This document shows, in pieces, positions 1 through 11,016 of a stretch of 64,000 bases of DNA (positions are counted from its first letter, which is position 1; every line of letters starts with the position of its first letter). Both the position numbers and the translations under genes were made by a program. The DNA comes from Aquilaria yunnanensis (lineage: Eukaryota > Streptophyta > Magnoliopsida > Malvales > Thymelaeaceae), in assembly GCA_039654915.1 (NCBI GenBank), contig CM077600.1, forward strand, positions 44,686,492-44,750,491. Reading direction: 5' to 3'. Under the pieces are notes generated by a model, which was not told the origin of the DNA, ran no database searches, and saw nothing but the letters and a program-made list of their open reading frames with translations.

Positions 1-527
1 CCAATAACAATAAGATATCCCATAAAAGATTTGAGTTGTTTGATCTCTAAAAACCATCTATACCCATGCTTCTCCAAATAATTTCATGGCGACCACACTG
101 GTTGACACAGCTGACCAGCAGTACAAACTCAAGCTTCACATATCACATAATGCAGAAATCATCGAAGAAATTGATTCTGTGGAACGCAGATAAGCTATAG
201 AGATTGTCAAGATTCACAGTAATGCGTAAAGGCTGAGACAGATTACAGACAGACATAGATCTATTAGATCACAATGCAGATCAGCCATAAATAAAGCAAC
301 AAAAATCACAACTTAGATTCAAGATCAAACGATGGATCTTCGCAAAACAAAAGCAAAATCAATCCAACGTCTCGCGAAATCGAGACGACAGCCATCACGC
401 TCTGTACACCGAGACCCGCTCGAACGAAGCGCAAATATATTTGTAAAAAGCAATCGAGTCGCAACATTTGTCATAGACAAGCACAAGAAAGCTGGAAAAC
501 GAGATAAGCATAATCAACGTACCTTAC

Positions 528-610
528 CTGCTTTAGTTTTGCTCTCTTCTTCTCTGTCTCTGTTGCAATTTTAAAAGACTGTTGGCTTTGGTGTTGTGAG
601 CGTTACCCGC
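528..610 (-). other. Possible first (5' UTR) exon of a gene running out of the window to the left
   Basis: Read on the minus strand, a purine-rich leader ends in a textbook donor, CAG|GTAAGG, with the GT at 527-526. A leader exon before a long intron is a common start for plant genes. The 500 bases to its left show no coding exon, so the coding part would lie outside the window. The upstream limit is a guess and no clear TATA box was seen. It could also be a chance donor. Confidence 0.25.
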
Positions 611-1289
611 CCGCCCACGCCCAGCTGTTTAAAAAAGGAAAGGAGCGCAAATGAAACTCGGCCTCAAATGAAATGCAACTGAAATTCGCCTCAGATTCGC
701 GCTCGCCGAATCCCGGCCGTTGATTGCTGGGCGTTGGATCAGGACCCATCCCCCATCACGTCCACGGAAGGACCAGCTGGCTCACTTTCGATCCATTGAC
801 TTGTATTGACGGATGTACCCTTTCCCGCTTTTATTTTGCCGGGTATTTTAAGCTGAAACTGGGTAAACTGCACAATTAGGCCTAAACCTTTAGTTTGCAT
901 TGCAAATTGGTTCTCAATCTCCATTTTGTTTCATATTAGTCTTCAACTTTTATAATTCATTACATATTGATCTTTATCCCTAGATAATACTGAGTTAACA
1001 AAGGAACTCAATTTACATAAAAAAAAAAACTGATAGCTTAAATGGTTCATAAATTGTTAAAAAGTAATGGCATAAGTCAAATTTATTTTAAAACAATTAC
1101 TAGATAGTTTGAATTCTAACTCTGTTACCATTTAACATTAACTTTTTAAATTCTAATATAAACTATTCGATAGTAGTTTCCAAAAAATTTAATTTGTGCA
1201 ATAATTTTATGATAGTTAATACATTAATGAACCACTTAAGTTATTAGTTTTTCTTGTCTGTAAATCAGGTTTTGTGCCAACTCAGTTAT

Positions 1290-2850
1290 ATATTGTGAAA
1301 CATGAGTTTTAAATTTATAACCCTTGTTTATTTAAATTTATAACCCCTATTTACCCGCAAGCAGACAATGCTGTTGTATGCAAGTGGTAAATATGAGTAT
1401 CGTTCTAAGAGAAAAATGATAAAACCAAGTGAATACTAAGTTCTCAATTACACACACGTAACTATTATGCTAAATAAAATAACAATTGCAACGAACTCTT
1501 AACTGAGTGATGAAAGATAATTGATGCAAATGTAAAGTGAAATGCAAGGAAGGTAAATATGCAAACTACAACTAATAATACTAACTAAAGATGAATTGAC
1601 TTATATGAGAAGACTATCTCCCTAGGATGACACTACCTTGTCTTTTTGCCTTGAGATATGGTGGTTGTTGAGTCCTAGTGTGGTATAAAGATTTTAACTT
1701 CAAAACTTCTTTCTTTCAATAGTTACTCACCTAACTCTAGGGGTAATCAATTGATTTTTTTTTGTTTTAGCTAAAACTGAATCATAGAATTTATTTAATT
1801 TTTTTAATGCACTAATAACCGAATATACCGAATTATAGGAAAAAAAAATTAAAATAATCAAAAATCAAAATAACAAAAAAAATTTAGTTATTCAGTTTTC
1901 AATTAGGATAATCGAATTGTATGCACACACATTTCAAACGTCAAACATCTATCACATATTTCAATCACATAGCATACATCCACATCCATTCTAAATCTAA
2001 ACATTACATACATACGTATAGCAAATATTCATTACATACATAATCTTTTTCAAATCTCAAACATACATACTAGTAGAATAAAAATTCAGTTATTTCAGTT
2101 AACCGATTTTTAATTAAAGTAAACCAATAACTGAAATGAACTTATATATTGGTTTTTTGTTATAACAAAAAATTGAAATTATATCTAAAACTGATAAGTG
2201 ATAACTGAAAACTACAATTTTTTTAATTTTTTGGTTATTTCGGATATAATTGAAATTTTGCTCACCCTTACCTAAATCTAACAATAAGTTTTCTCAAACT
2301 CATTCATCAAACTTAAGTGGACTAAGCCCCAACCCTTTCCAGCATACCTAATGTATTGATTCATTGTCTTTAATCTTTTTAACCCACTATGCTCTTTTAT
2401 CCATTTGCACCCAATCTCTCTTTCTCTCTCTCTCTCTCAAAAGAACAAAGTTGAAATTATGAATGAGTATGATGTGGCCAACAGCATACAAAAATCAAGC
2501 ACAAGAGAAAGAGCAACACAAGGAGACAACTTCCAAAAATGCCTCAGATTAACATTAAACAACACGAGTCAAGAGTACATTCTAGAGAGATAGAAATGGA
2601 ATCACTCCATGTTCAAGCTATAAATATCCATAAGACTAAAATTCATAATATCCATAATCAAATATAAAAAGAAGAGAAAAGAATAAACCAAGAACACGCT
2701 TCAAGCTCTAGTCTCCTAGCACTCCAAGCAATCTTTCAAACTCTTCCAAGATGATGCAAAGATGGTGGCTCCAAGAGAACGATGAGATGAAAAAAACAAC
2801 TAAGACAACACCACTTCTCTAACAAATAGATAAGAACCCTTCACCAATTA
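1290..2850. repeat. Degenerate LTR-like sequence related to the LTR at 59475-60947
   Basis: The stretch begins with a phrase about cells of the type 'aacccctatttacccgcaag' followed by a 'gagtatcgttctaagag' phrase, then 'actatctccctaggat'. The same phrases in the same order occur at 59508-59770. It is heavily diverged, contains stop codons in all frames, and is split by a MITE at 1738-2270. I read it as an old relative of that LTR. The ends are approximate. Confidence 0.35.
1738..2270. mobile_element. Non-autonomous hAT-type MITE (family A, copy 1)
   Basis: The left end begins TAGGGGT and the right end is its inverse, finishing CTCACCCTTA. It is flanked by an 8-bp target duplication with one mismatch (CCTAACTC at 1730-1737, CCTAAATC at 2271-2278), which is the hAT signature. 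It is AT-rich and has no ORF. It is related to the element at 43225-43746: both carry 'accgaat' phrases near both ends and are about 520-530 bp long. Confidence 0.8.
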
Positions 2851-4719
2851 GAAGTTAGAATTCAAAATGAGAGTAGGGAACCACAATGCATGCCCATTTG
2901 GGTGCCTTAGCATCGGAAAAAGAGCATTTATGGCACTGTAGCATTAGGAGCTTGAGCTCTTGGTGCCGCAGCACTAATATAGTAATGAGAAACAAAATGC
3001 TTTGTACTGTGGTGTTGCAGCACAAAGCGGCATTGACTTTTGCATGCTTACTCTCGCTTCGTCTTGATGCCTCCAATACCTTCTCCAAACTACAAAATGA
3101 AAGAGCAAAGCAAGAAACGATAAAAAAAAATGATGTGGTGTGGTAGAAATTTATAGTTAAAGTTGATAAAAAACCAATAAATTTGACTATCATGTTATGC
3201 ACTTATTATCATGCATAGGGTTAGAGGCCAATATGCAAATGACTACAAAGATTTGGAACCAATGTGCAATTAAATATAGAGTGATGAGTAATTTGTTATG
3301 AGAATTAAAGGCTTTGGACTTATACCCGCAGAAATTGTTGTAGTAAATCATCCAAACTCCTCCTCAAGCATCTTGCAGAATTTCATTCGTTTCCTTAATG
3401 TTTCATTTAGCTCAAAAATTAGCATCGCTTCTATTTTTCTTCAATGTAGTTTGTATTCCTCTACCTTACCCTTGATCTTTTCATTTGGATATTATATCAT
3501 GAGTCGGGCTTGTTACACCATTCATTCAAAGCCTGGTCAAATTGGAAGCTCAATCAGTGGTGATGAACTGATGGTTGTTAAATGACAGTTAAGGAGGGAG
3601 AAATTAGTCCAGCAAAGCAATGACGAGGGACCTACCAGATAAATAAAGAAAAATTATTAAGCCTCTTTTCTTTTAGATGGGTCTTTTTTTCGCCTTTTGA
3701 TTTGAATGTTGGGAGCAATAATGCCTCTAGTTTCTTTGGCTCCCATGGATGGACTAGTGATTGTACACTTTTTCTATCTGTTGCCTTGCTTGGTCACTCT
3801 ATTTTAGTTGCGCAGCCTTGATGGCATAACGTGCCGTGCACAACCAAATACACCTACTCGAAATTCAACACACTCATTGTGATCAGTTGTCTTGGAACGC
3901 CAGTACCCCTGCCACTTCATTACTTTCCCTTTTAACACTCTAGTTATTAAGTTCAATACAACTGGGGAACCCTAGTATTAAAGAATAGTTAATATTCGAC
4001 TTCTAGTCTTCTCAAGTCTAAACCCTGGAGGTAAGTTAGTGATTCCTACTTCTTTTTTTTTGGTTCTGGGGGGGTTATATACGAAAAACTCTACACTATA
4101 ACTGTCTTTACAGAAAAATATGCTACAAAAACTTGATTACAGACAATATTAATAAAAGAAAAATTGTGTATATATAGAACCATTTAAGGTTAAATTCTCA
4201 GATATTTGTTTAATATGGGCTACTCTTTGGTATGTGCTCCTGCCCTATTTAACTTGATGCAAAGCGATCCAAGAGAAATCAAAAGCACTCCCAAAATAAA
4301 AGTTGGTGCCAAGTCTCAAAGTAAAACACACATCTTCCATAGAAAAATTCAAATTTTTGTATTTATTATATCAACTCCTGAATCAAATCTTCTCCATTAA
4401 ATAAACTTTATCTAGATACTAATATTTGTTACCAACTTACGAAAGCTTAATTAAGATGAGTTGAGGTGAATCTAAATACGCCTGAGTTGAACTTGATTGG
4501 CTTGACAAGGTATTAAGTGAAGTCGAATTTGATAAATCCCAGTACATATCTTGAGTTTAGTTCAAAAGAAACATGAGTTAAACTTCATATGCTCCAAAAA
4601 AAATGAATCACTAACTATAAAGTTTAAGATTTTAGGGGGTCAAGTGAAATTAATGTATCACCGAGCTAGTCATTGTAGTTAATTCTATGGTGCTCACTGC
4701 TCATTCGAATAGTGGATAA
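2851..4719. other. AT-rich intergenic DNA, no gene seen
   Basis: Only short open frames without splice context or recognisable protein similarity occur here. 3290-3380 may be a further decayed part of the LTR-type repeat to its left. Nothing else is supported. Confidence 0.5.
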
Positions 4720-4994
4720 CCATTTGTGGCAACGTCGGGTTTTCGGGAGTCGCCACCAATCGGTTTTCGCTCAGGTCGATTGGATACCTTAAAATATGGT
4801 CTGCGAGAGTTCGGGGATCGGGAGTACGGTTACGCTAAAACAATATTGTTATAGCGCCCAAAATTGGCACCTTAGTTGATTTTAATTTTGTTTTACTTTG
4901 CTTAAAAAAAATTCAGTTAATTTTCAAACTAGAAATTTTAACTGAATTAGTTGAATGCGGATTTTTGGAAATTAATTTGTATAGAATTTTATAC

Positions 4995-5214
4995 TTCCGA
5001 ACCATGGACTCTGCCGAGTCATTTGGACACGGAAGATTTTGATTCCGAACCATGGACTCTGCCGAGTCATTTGGACACGGAATTTGGTGAAATTTTAAAC
5101 AATTTTATCCATATTGTAAAAATATGGATTTTTATCTGTTTATTTAATTTGTTTATTTTAAAAAGTTTGATATTTTCCAAACCGTAGATCCTACCGGATC
5201 ATCCGGATATGGAA
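4995..5214. repeat. Three related stem-loop units in the LTR (a fourth at 6731-6769)
   Basis: Units of about 40 bp lie at 4995-5034, 5043-5082 and 5175-5214, with a fourth at 6731-6769. Copies in the other LTR are at 26174-26213, 26222-26261, 26354-26393 and 27909-27947. Each has an outer stem (TTCCG/CGGAA or TTCCA/TGGAA) and an inner stem-loop (GACTC-TGCC-GAGTC, GATCC-TACC-GGATC or GATCC-TGGC-GGATC). The bases change between units but the pairing is kept. They stand out as GC-richer islands in very AT-rich DNA. Confidence 0.7.
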
Positions 5215-5844
5215 ATTGATTTATCGTAATTATTTAATTCTTATTATTATGAAATTAATTTTTAAATGGTAATTCTTTTTGTTTATGAATGATTTTTAAT
5301 ACTAACTAAAAAATTTATCTTTATATTTTTTACTTCTTTTTTACTTTCTTTCTTTTTCTTCTTTTTTTACTTATTTTTACTTCTTTTTTTTAATTTCTTT
5401 TAATTTCTTTTCTTTTCTTTCTTTTTTATTCTTTTCTTTCTTTCTTTGCTTTTTCTTTTTCTTTCTTTTATCTTTCTTTTCTTTTTCTTATATTTCCTTT
5501 TTTTCTTTATCTTATCTTTCTTTTATTTTTCTTTCTTATCTTTCTTTTATTTTTCTTGTCTTTTCTTTCTTTCTTTTCTTATCTTATCTTTTCTTTTATA
5601 TTTTTTTTATCTTCCTTTTCTTTCTTATCTTTCTTTTATTTTTGTTTCTTATCTTTCTTTTATTTTTCTTATCTTTCTTTTTTTTCTTGTTTACTTTTTT
5701 TGTTTTTCTTGTTTAATGAAAGATATTTATTATTTTAAAGGATTACTCAATTTATAAAAGAATTAAAAAAAAATAATAATTAATTTTTATTTAATAAGAA
5801 GTTAATTTAAAAGAATTAAAGAGTTTAAAAATAAAAATTTTGAT

Positions 5845-5938
5845 CATGGTACGGGGCGTTGTTACTCAGCCAGACCCTCTTCACCAGGTGAAGCAGCTCA
5901 AAAGCGGGCACGAGACAGTTTCCAGCCAATATACCATG
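5845..5938. repeat. GC-richer inverted-repeat island in the LTR
   Basis: A 94-bp island in AT-rich DNA is closed by CATGGTA (5845-5851) and TACCATG (5932-5938). It contains a perfect 7-bp hairpin, CTTCACC-A-GGTGAAG, at 5879-5893. The same island is in the other LTR at about 27023-27116. Its role is unknown. A structured leader element is possible because it lies within the transcribed R-U5 part. Confidence 0.6.
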
Positions 5939-7659
5939 AACTAAAAATTTTTATTTTTTTTTATTATTTTTTATTATTTTTTTAATTATTTTTTTATTAT
6001 TTTTTTTATTAAGAGAACCAAAAATTTTAAACAAAAGAAGAAAAGTTTTGATATTTATTTAATTTATTTTGGAATAAAAGATTATTTAACCGAAAACTTA
6101 TATGTATTTTAAAACAAAAGTCTTGATATTTTTATTTTTATATTCTTCTTTGTTTGATGAAAGATTTTTTTTTTTTTAATTTTAATTTATATTTCTGAAA
6201 ATATATCTAATCAATAAGTCAAAAATATTTAAGAGAAAATTCAATTATTTTTGTTTTATTTTGTATTATTTTGAAATTATTTGATTAAGATTTTTATAAA
6301 GGAAACAAAAAGTTATATCTTTTAATAAGTAAAATATTACTGAATAAAATATTAACCCAAAATTTTTATTCTTTTCATTCTTTTTATTAATAAAGAAAAC
6401 TAAAAAATTATATTTTAAAATAAATAAATAAAATATTATTGAAAAATATTAACTCAAAATTTACTCTTTTTATTCTTTTTATTAATAAAGAAAACTAAAA
6501 AAAAGTTATATTTTAAAAGAAATAAATAAAATATTACTGAAAAATATTAACCCAAAATTTACTCTTTTTATTCTTTTTAATAAAGAAAACTAAAAAAAGT
6601 TATATTTTATTCTTTTAATAAATAATTAATATATTGCTGGATAAAGAGATAAGTAAAAATATTAGTCCAAAGTTTTTATTTCTTAATAATAAAGGAAAAT
6701 TTATTAATATATTTTATTTAAAAAAAATATTTCCAAGCCATGGATCCTGGCGGATCATTTGGTCATGGAGTTTAATTTTTATTTTAATTATTTAATTAAT
6801 TATTAATTAAATCATAATTTTATTGGATTTTATTATTGTTTTATTAAACTTTAATTATTATTACTTTTAAAGATATATTTAAAAAGAAATGATTTGTATT
6901 TTTGGAATTATTTAATTATATTTATTTAATAATTATAGTAAAGGAATAAAAGATTAACTTTTTGTTTTTTTTTTTTGAAGAAATAATAAAAAAAAACATG
7001 TGTTTCAAAATAATAAAAGATAGTTGGCTTTTAAGAATGATTTTTATTTGCCTTAAAAATAAATAGAATAAATTTAATTATTCACATAAAAGAATCTTCT
7101 TTTAGTTAGTTATTATTTTTTTATTATAATTAAAAAGTGAAATAAATTTAACCACCTAAAAAAAAGGACAATTAATAATAATAAAGTGGGGCTTTTTGGC
7201 CATCCACTTTAATAACGCAATAATAATAACAACAATAATAAAAATTAGCAAAGTTAATAAAGTTTAGTTGTTAGTAACAATAATAATAAAAGTTAGTAAT
7301 GTTAGTTGAGTTAATTGTTAACAATAATAACAACAATAATAATAAAAGTTAGCAAAGTTAGTAAGTTAGTTGTTAGTAGCAATAAAAATAAAAGTTAGTA
7401 ATGTTAGTTGAGTTAATTGTTAACAATAATAACAACAATAATAATAAAAGTTAGCAAAGTTAGTAAGTTAGTGAGTTAATAATAGTAACAACAATAATAA
7501 TAAAGGTTAGTAATAATAACAACAATAAATAATGAATATATGAACAAAAAGTTAGTAAAGCTTTCTGCAGAGACAAATGAAAAGGTTAGTAACCAAATTG
7601 AAAGAAAATAAAAAGATGAAGGATGAAAACAGAGTTTTACCCTAACAATTAGAATTTTG

Positions 7660-7990
7660 AATTTCCTGAAACGGGGACGACGAGGACGCGGGGGGGGTGA
7701 AACGGCTATGCGACGGTGGACGGGGCTGGGCACGACGGCGTGCAGGGGAGCAGGGGTGAGGCGCGACGGCGTGGGGGCCTTCCGGCGTGACGGCGAGGAG
7801 CGGCGGCGGTGACGCGTGCGACGGAACGGGAGGGGCAAGGCGGGAGTGAAAAAGGGGCTGGACGGCGGCGTGCGGCGGTGGCAGGAGGGGACGGGACGAA
7901 GGCGTGCGGCGGTGGCAGGAGGTGACGGCAGACTGGTGCGATGGCAACGGGATGGGGTGGCGGCAGCAAACAGCGAAGGAGAGAGAGAGA
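7660..7990. other. GC-rich island in the LTR leader
   Basis: About 330 bp rich in CGGCG and GGGG words lie within otherwise AT-rich LTR (second copy about 28838-29168). It lies a few hundred nt downstream of the predicted transcription start. Several overlapping frames are open on both strands, giving Pro/Arg/Ser-rich products. All start at TTG or GTG rather than ATG, so I treat it as non-coding leader. Confidence 0.6.
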
Positions 7991-8680
7991 GCGGAAATAG
8001 GAAGAAGATGGCTAAAACCTAAGAAAAAGAAATTTTGGGACTTTCTGGGTATAGGGAGGAGAGGCTAAGGATAAGGCTGAGATTTTCTCTTTTTCTAAAA
8101 CGGAGCTCTAATCTTTCTCTCTATTTTTTTTCTGTGTTCAGCACAAAATTTGGGGGGCTATTTATAGAGGAAGTTTAGCTGAACTGTTGATGGATAAATT
8201 AATAAAAAAATCCAAACTTATCTCTTAAATTGGTAAAATGACAGTTTTAGTCCTTTACGTCTCTCAGCCTCTGGATAAGTTCCTGAAGCTTCTGATTTTG
8301 ACAATTTTGTCGTTTTCTGTCAATTTGAGCCAAAAACGTCGGCAGGCTCAAAATTTTATGTGACAAACTGCCAAATGCTCCTGGAACTTTCAGAATTTGT
8401 CAATTTTGCCTGAAACTTCTTAATTTTGTCATTTTTACCTCAAACTTTTAAATTTTGTCATTTTTATGGAGTTTTCTTTTTTTTCTTTCAAACATACATA
8501 TATACACACATATATCAAATCTTCACAAAACAAAACAAAAAAAAATATATATATATATATATTTTAAACTAATTAAAAAAATTTAGTAATAATAATGACA
8601 ATAATAATAATAATACATTTTTTTATTTAAATTTTTTTTTTTAAATTATTTTAATGGCCGGACGAAATTGGGTGTCAACA

Positions 8681-8693
8681 GCTGCCCCCCTTT
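8681..8693 (-). other. Polypurine tract
   Basis: On the minus strand AAAGGGGGG (8693-8685) then CAGC stands directly before the 3' LTR start TGTTGACA. This is the expected primer for plus-strand DNA synthesis. Confidence 0.85.
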
Positions 8694-8786
8694 GCATGCT
8701 TCATGGGACATGATGTATGCAAAGTTAGTTACCAAATTTCGTCCAGCTTAGCTAGGCATTGAAAACCTTCTCGCCGCCTAAACTCT

Positions 8787-10322
8787 GAGGTTTAAGGAAA
8801 GGTCCTTAGAACCTCTAACGATAGGAAAGGTTCTATCGTTGTAAGATGGACTGAATGATTGATTGTTTGTTTGAGGTTTAAGGAAAGGTCCTTAGAACCT
8901 CTAACGATAGGAAATGTTCTATCGTTGTAAGATGGACTAAATAATTGATTGTTTGTTTGAGGTTAAGGAAAGTTCCTTAGAACCTCTAACGATAGGAAAG
9001 GTTCTATCGTTGTAAGATGGATTGAATGATTGATTGTTTGTTTGAGGTTTAAGGAAAGTTCCTTAGAACCTCTAACGATAGGAAAGGTTCTATCGTTGTA
9101 AGATGGACTGAATGATTGATTGTTTGTTTGAGGTTTAAGGAAAGTTCCTTAGAACCTCTAACGATAGGAAAGGTTCTATCGTTGTAAGATGGACTGAATG
9201 ATTGATTGTTTGTTTGAGGTTTAAGGAAAGTTCCTTAGAACCTCTAACGATAGGAAAGGTTCTATCGTTGTAAGATGGACTGAATGATTGATTGTTTGTT
9301 TGAGGTTAAGGAAAGGTCCTTAGAACCTCTAACGATAGGAAAGGTTCTATCGTTGTAAGATGGACTGAATGATTGATTGTTTGTTTGAGGTTTAAGGAAA
9401 GTTCCTTAGAACCTCTAACGATAGGAAAGGTTCTATCGTTGTAAGATGGACTGAATGATTGATTGTTTGTTTGAGGTTTAAGGAAAGTTCCTTAGAACCT
9501 CTAACGATAGGAAAGGTTCTATCGTTGTAAGATGGACTGAATGATTGATTGTTTGTTTGAGGTTTAAGGAAAGTTCCTTAGAACCTCTAACGATAGGAAA
9601 GGTTCTATCGTTGTAAGATGGACTGAATGATTGATTGTTTGTTTGAGGTTAAGGAAAGGTCCTTAGAACCTCTAACGATAGGAAAGGTTCTATCGTTGTA
9701 AGATAGACTGAATGATTGATTGTTTGTTTGAGGTTTAAGGAAAGGTCCTTAGAACCTCTAACGATAGGAAAGGTTCTATCGTTGTAAGATGGACTGAATG
9801 ATTGATTGTTTGTTTGAGGTTTAAGGAAAGTTCCTTAGAACCTCTAACGATAGGAAAGGTTCTATCGTTGTAAGATGGACTGAATGATTGATTGTTTGTT
9901 TGAGGTTAAGGAAAGGTCCTTAGAACCTCTAACGATAGGAAAGGTTCTATCGTTGTAAGATGGACTGAATGATTGATTGTTTGTTTGAGGTTTAAGGAAA
10001 GTTCCTTAGAACCTCTAACGATAGGAAAGGTTCTATCGTTGTAAGATGGACTGAATGATTGATTGTTTGTTTGAGGTTTAAGGAAAGTTCCTTAGAACCT
10101 CTAACGATAGGAAAGGTTCTATCGTTGTAAGATGGACTGAATGATTGATTGTTTGTTTGAGGTTAAGGAAAGGTCCTTAGAACCTCTAACGATAGGAAAG
10201 GTTCTATCGTTGTAAGATGGACTGAATGATTGATTGTTTGTTTGAGGTTTAAGGAAAGGTCCTTGGAACCTCTAACGATAGGAAAGGTTCTATCGTTGTA
10301 AGATGGACTGAATGATTGATTG
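8787..10322. repeat. 18 tandem copies of an 85/86-bp repeat in the element's 3' region
   Basis: Units start at 8787, 8873, 8959, 9044, 9130, 9216, 9302, 9387, 9473, 9559, 9645, 9730, 9816, 9902, 9987, 10073, 10159 and 10244. The 85-bp form lacks one T in GAGGTTTAAGG. Each unit has two perfect stem-loops: AAGGAA-AG-TTCCTT inside GAGGTT...AACCTC, and AACGATAG-8 nt-CTATCGTT. Two further sites vary (AAGGTCC/AAGTTCC and rare single changes). Tandem repeats in the 3' UTR of Ogre/Tat elements are known and can seed satellites. The homogeneity shows recent expansion. Confidence 0.95.
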
Positions 10323-10500
10323 TTCTCGAGGCAAAGGTTCCATCCTTAAAACCTCGGATTGATTGATTGATTTCGAGGCAAAGGTTCCATCCTTAAAACC
10401 CCGATGATGAAAATTGATTGTTTTCGAGGCAAAGGTTCCATCCTTAAAACCCCGATGATGAAAATTGATTTTGAGGCTAAGGAGCTTTCCTTATGACCTC
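10323..10500. repeat. About three copies of a roughly 50-bp repeat
   Basis: 'cgaggcaaaggttccatcc' followed by 'ttaaaacc' and a GATTGATT or GATGATGAAAATTGATT tail recurs three times, followed by a degenerate 'gaggctaaggagctttcc' unit. It shares the GATTGATTG tail with the adjoining 86-bp array, so the two arrays may have a common origin. Confidence 0.75.
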
Positions 10501-11016
10501 GAGCGAAATTTATATGAAAGTAATTGAAATTGGAATAATTTTCTTCGAAAGTGTGAATTTTCATAATAGGTGAGTGCAAAAATTTAAACTTCGATAAGAT
10601 GAGTGAATCTTGATGATGACAATAACACTGACAAATTATGTAAAGGGAACGGATGTTTGGAATCAATATCCAAGGTTCATCTAATATTTTCTTCAGTAAA
10701 TATAGATTCCCTTATGAGATATGTCATCCAAATAAGGTTAAAGCTTAACTACCCCAAAATGTTATGCCTAGTAGACCTAATAGGATGCGTCTCAAGAGTA
10801 ATAAAAATTACTCTTTACTCAGCCATTCTAACCTAAAGGCATTGTCCCATGGTTTTAATATCAGCATGGACGAAACTATCTTATAAGAAAAGAAATTCCT
10901 TGAAAAGAAAAACTGAAACGCGAAAGAAAATGCTGATAATAAAACTAAAGGACAAGAAAAACGGATCAGATCGCTTCTTTCTTCCACAATACTTCAACAG
11001 GGTGAGTAGAGGACCA
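10500..11016 (-). other. Spacer after the LOG-type gene
   Basis: About 0.5 kb with only short frames. I see no gene, repeat or clear signal. Confidence 0.5.

Larger units (their letters stand above)
4725..8680 (-). repeat. 3' LTR of the retrotransposon
   Basis: This LTR is 3,956 bp and reads TGTTGACA... to ...TTGCCACA on the minus strand. Against the other LTR I find one substitution (A at 8068 versus G at 29246). There are four length changes: a poly-A near 5765, an A-run and a TA-run near 8540, and a T-run near 8630. These exactly account for the 3-bp length difference. It is AT-rich with a pyrimidine tract, hairpins and a GC-rich island, described separately. No convincing protein is encoded. 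Confidence 0.97.

Noticed and set aside
86..193. A 35-codon + strand frame starting ATGGCGACC
   Set aside because: Short, no donor site in frame or family resemblance; not enough to call a gene.
5446..5757. Phe/Leu/Ser-rich membrane-like frame (also at 26625-26936)
   Set aside because: It is the translation of a CTTTT pyrimidine tract on the strand opposite to transcription; low-complexity artefact.
7642..8022. Overlapping Pro/Arg-rich open frames on both strands (also at 28820-29200)
   Set aside because: None starts with ATG, all are a by-product of GC-rich composition, and both LTRs carry them in the leader.
4725..8680. Left LTR as a solo LTR or separate insertion
   Set aside because: Shared CCATT duplication only at the outer edges, plus PBS and PPT in the right places, show that both LTRs belong to one element.
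8787..10322. Regular repeat-spacer look suggestive of a CRISPR array
   Set aside because: Units are contiguous near-identical 85/86-bp tandem repeats with no unique spacers, in a plant retrotransposon 3' region.
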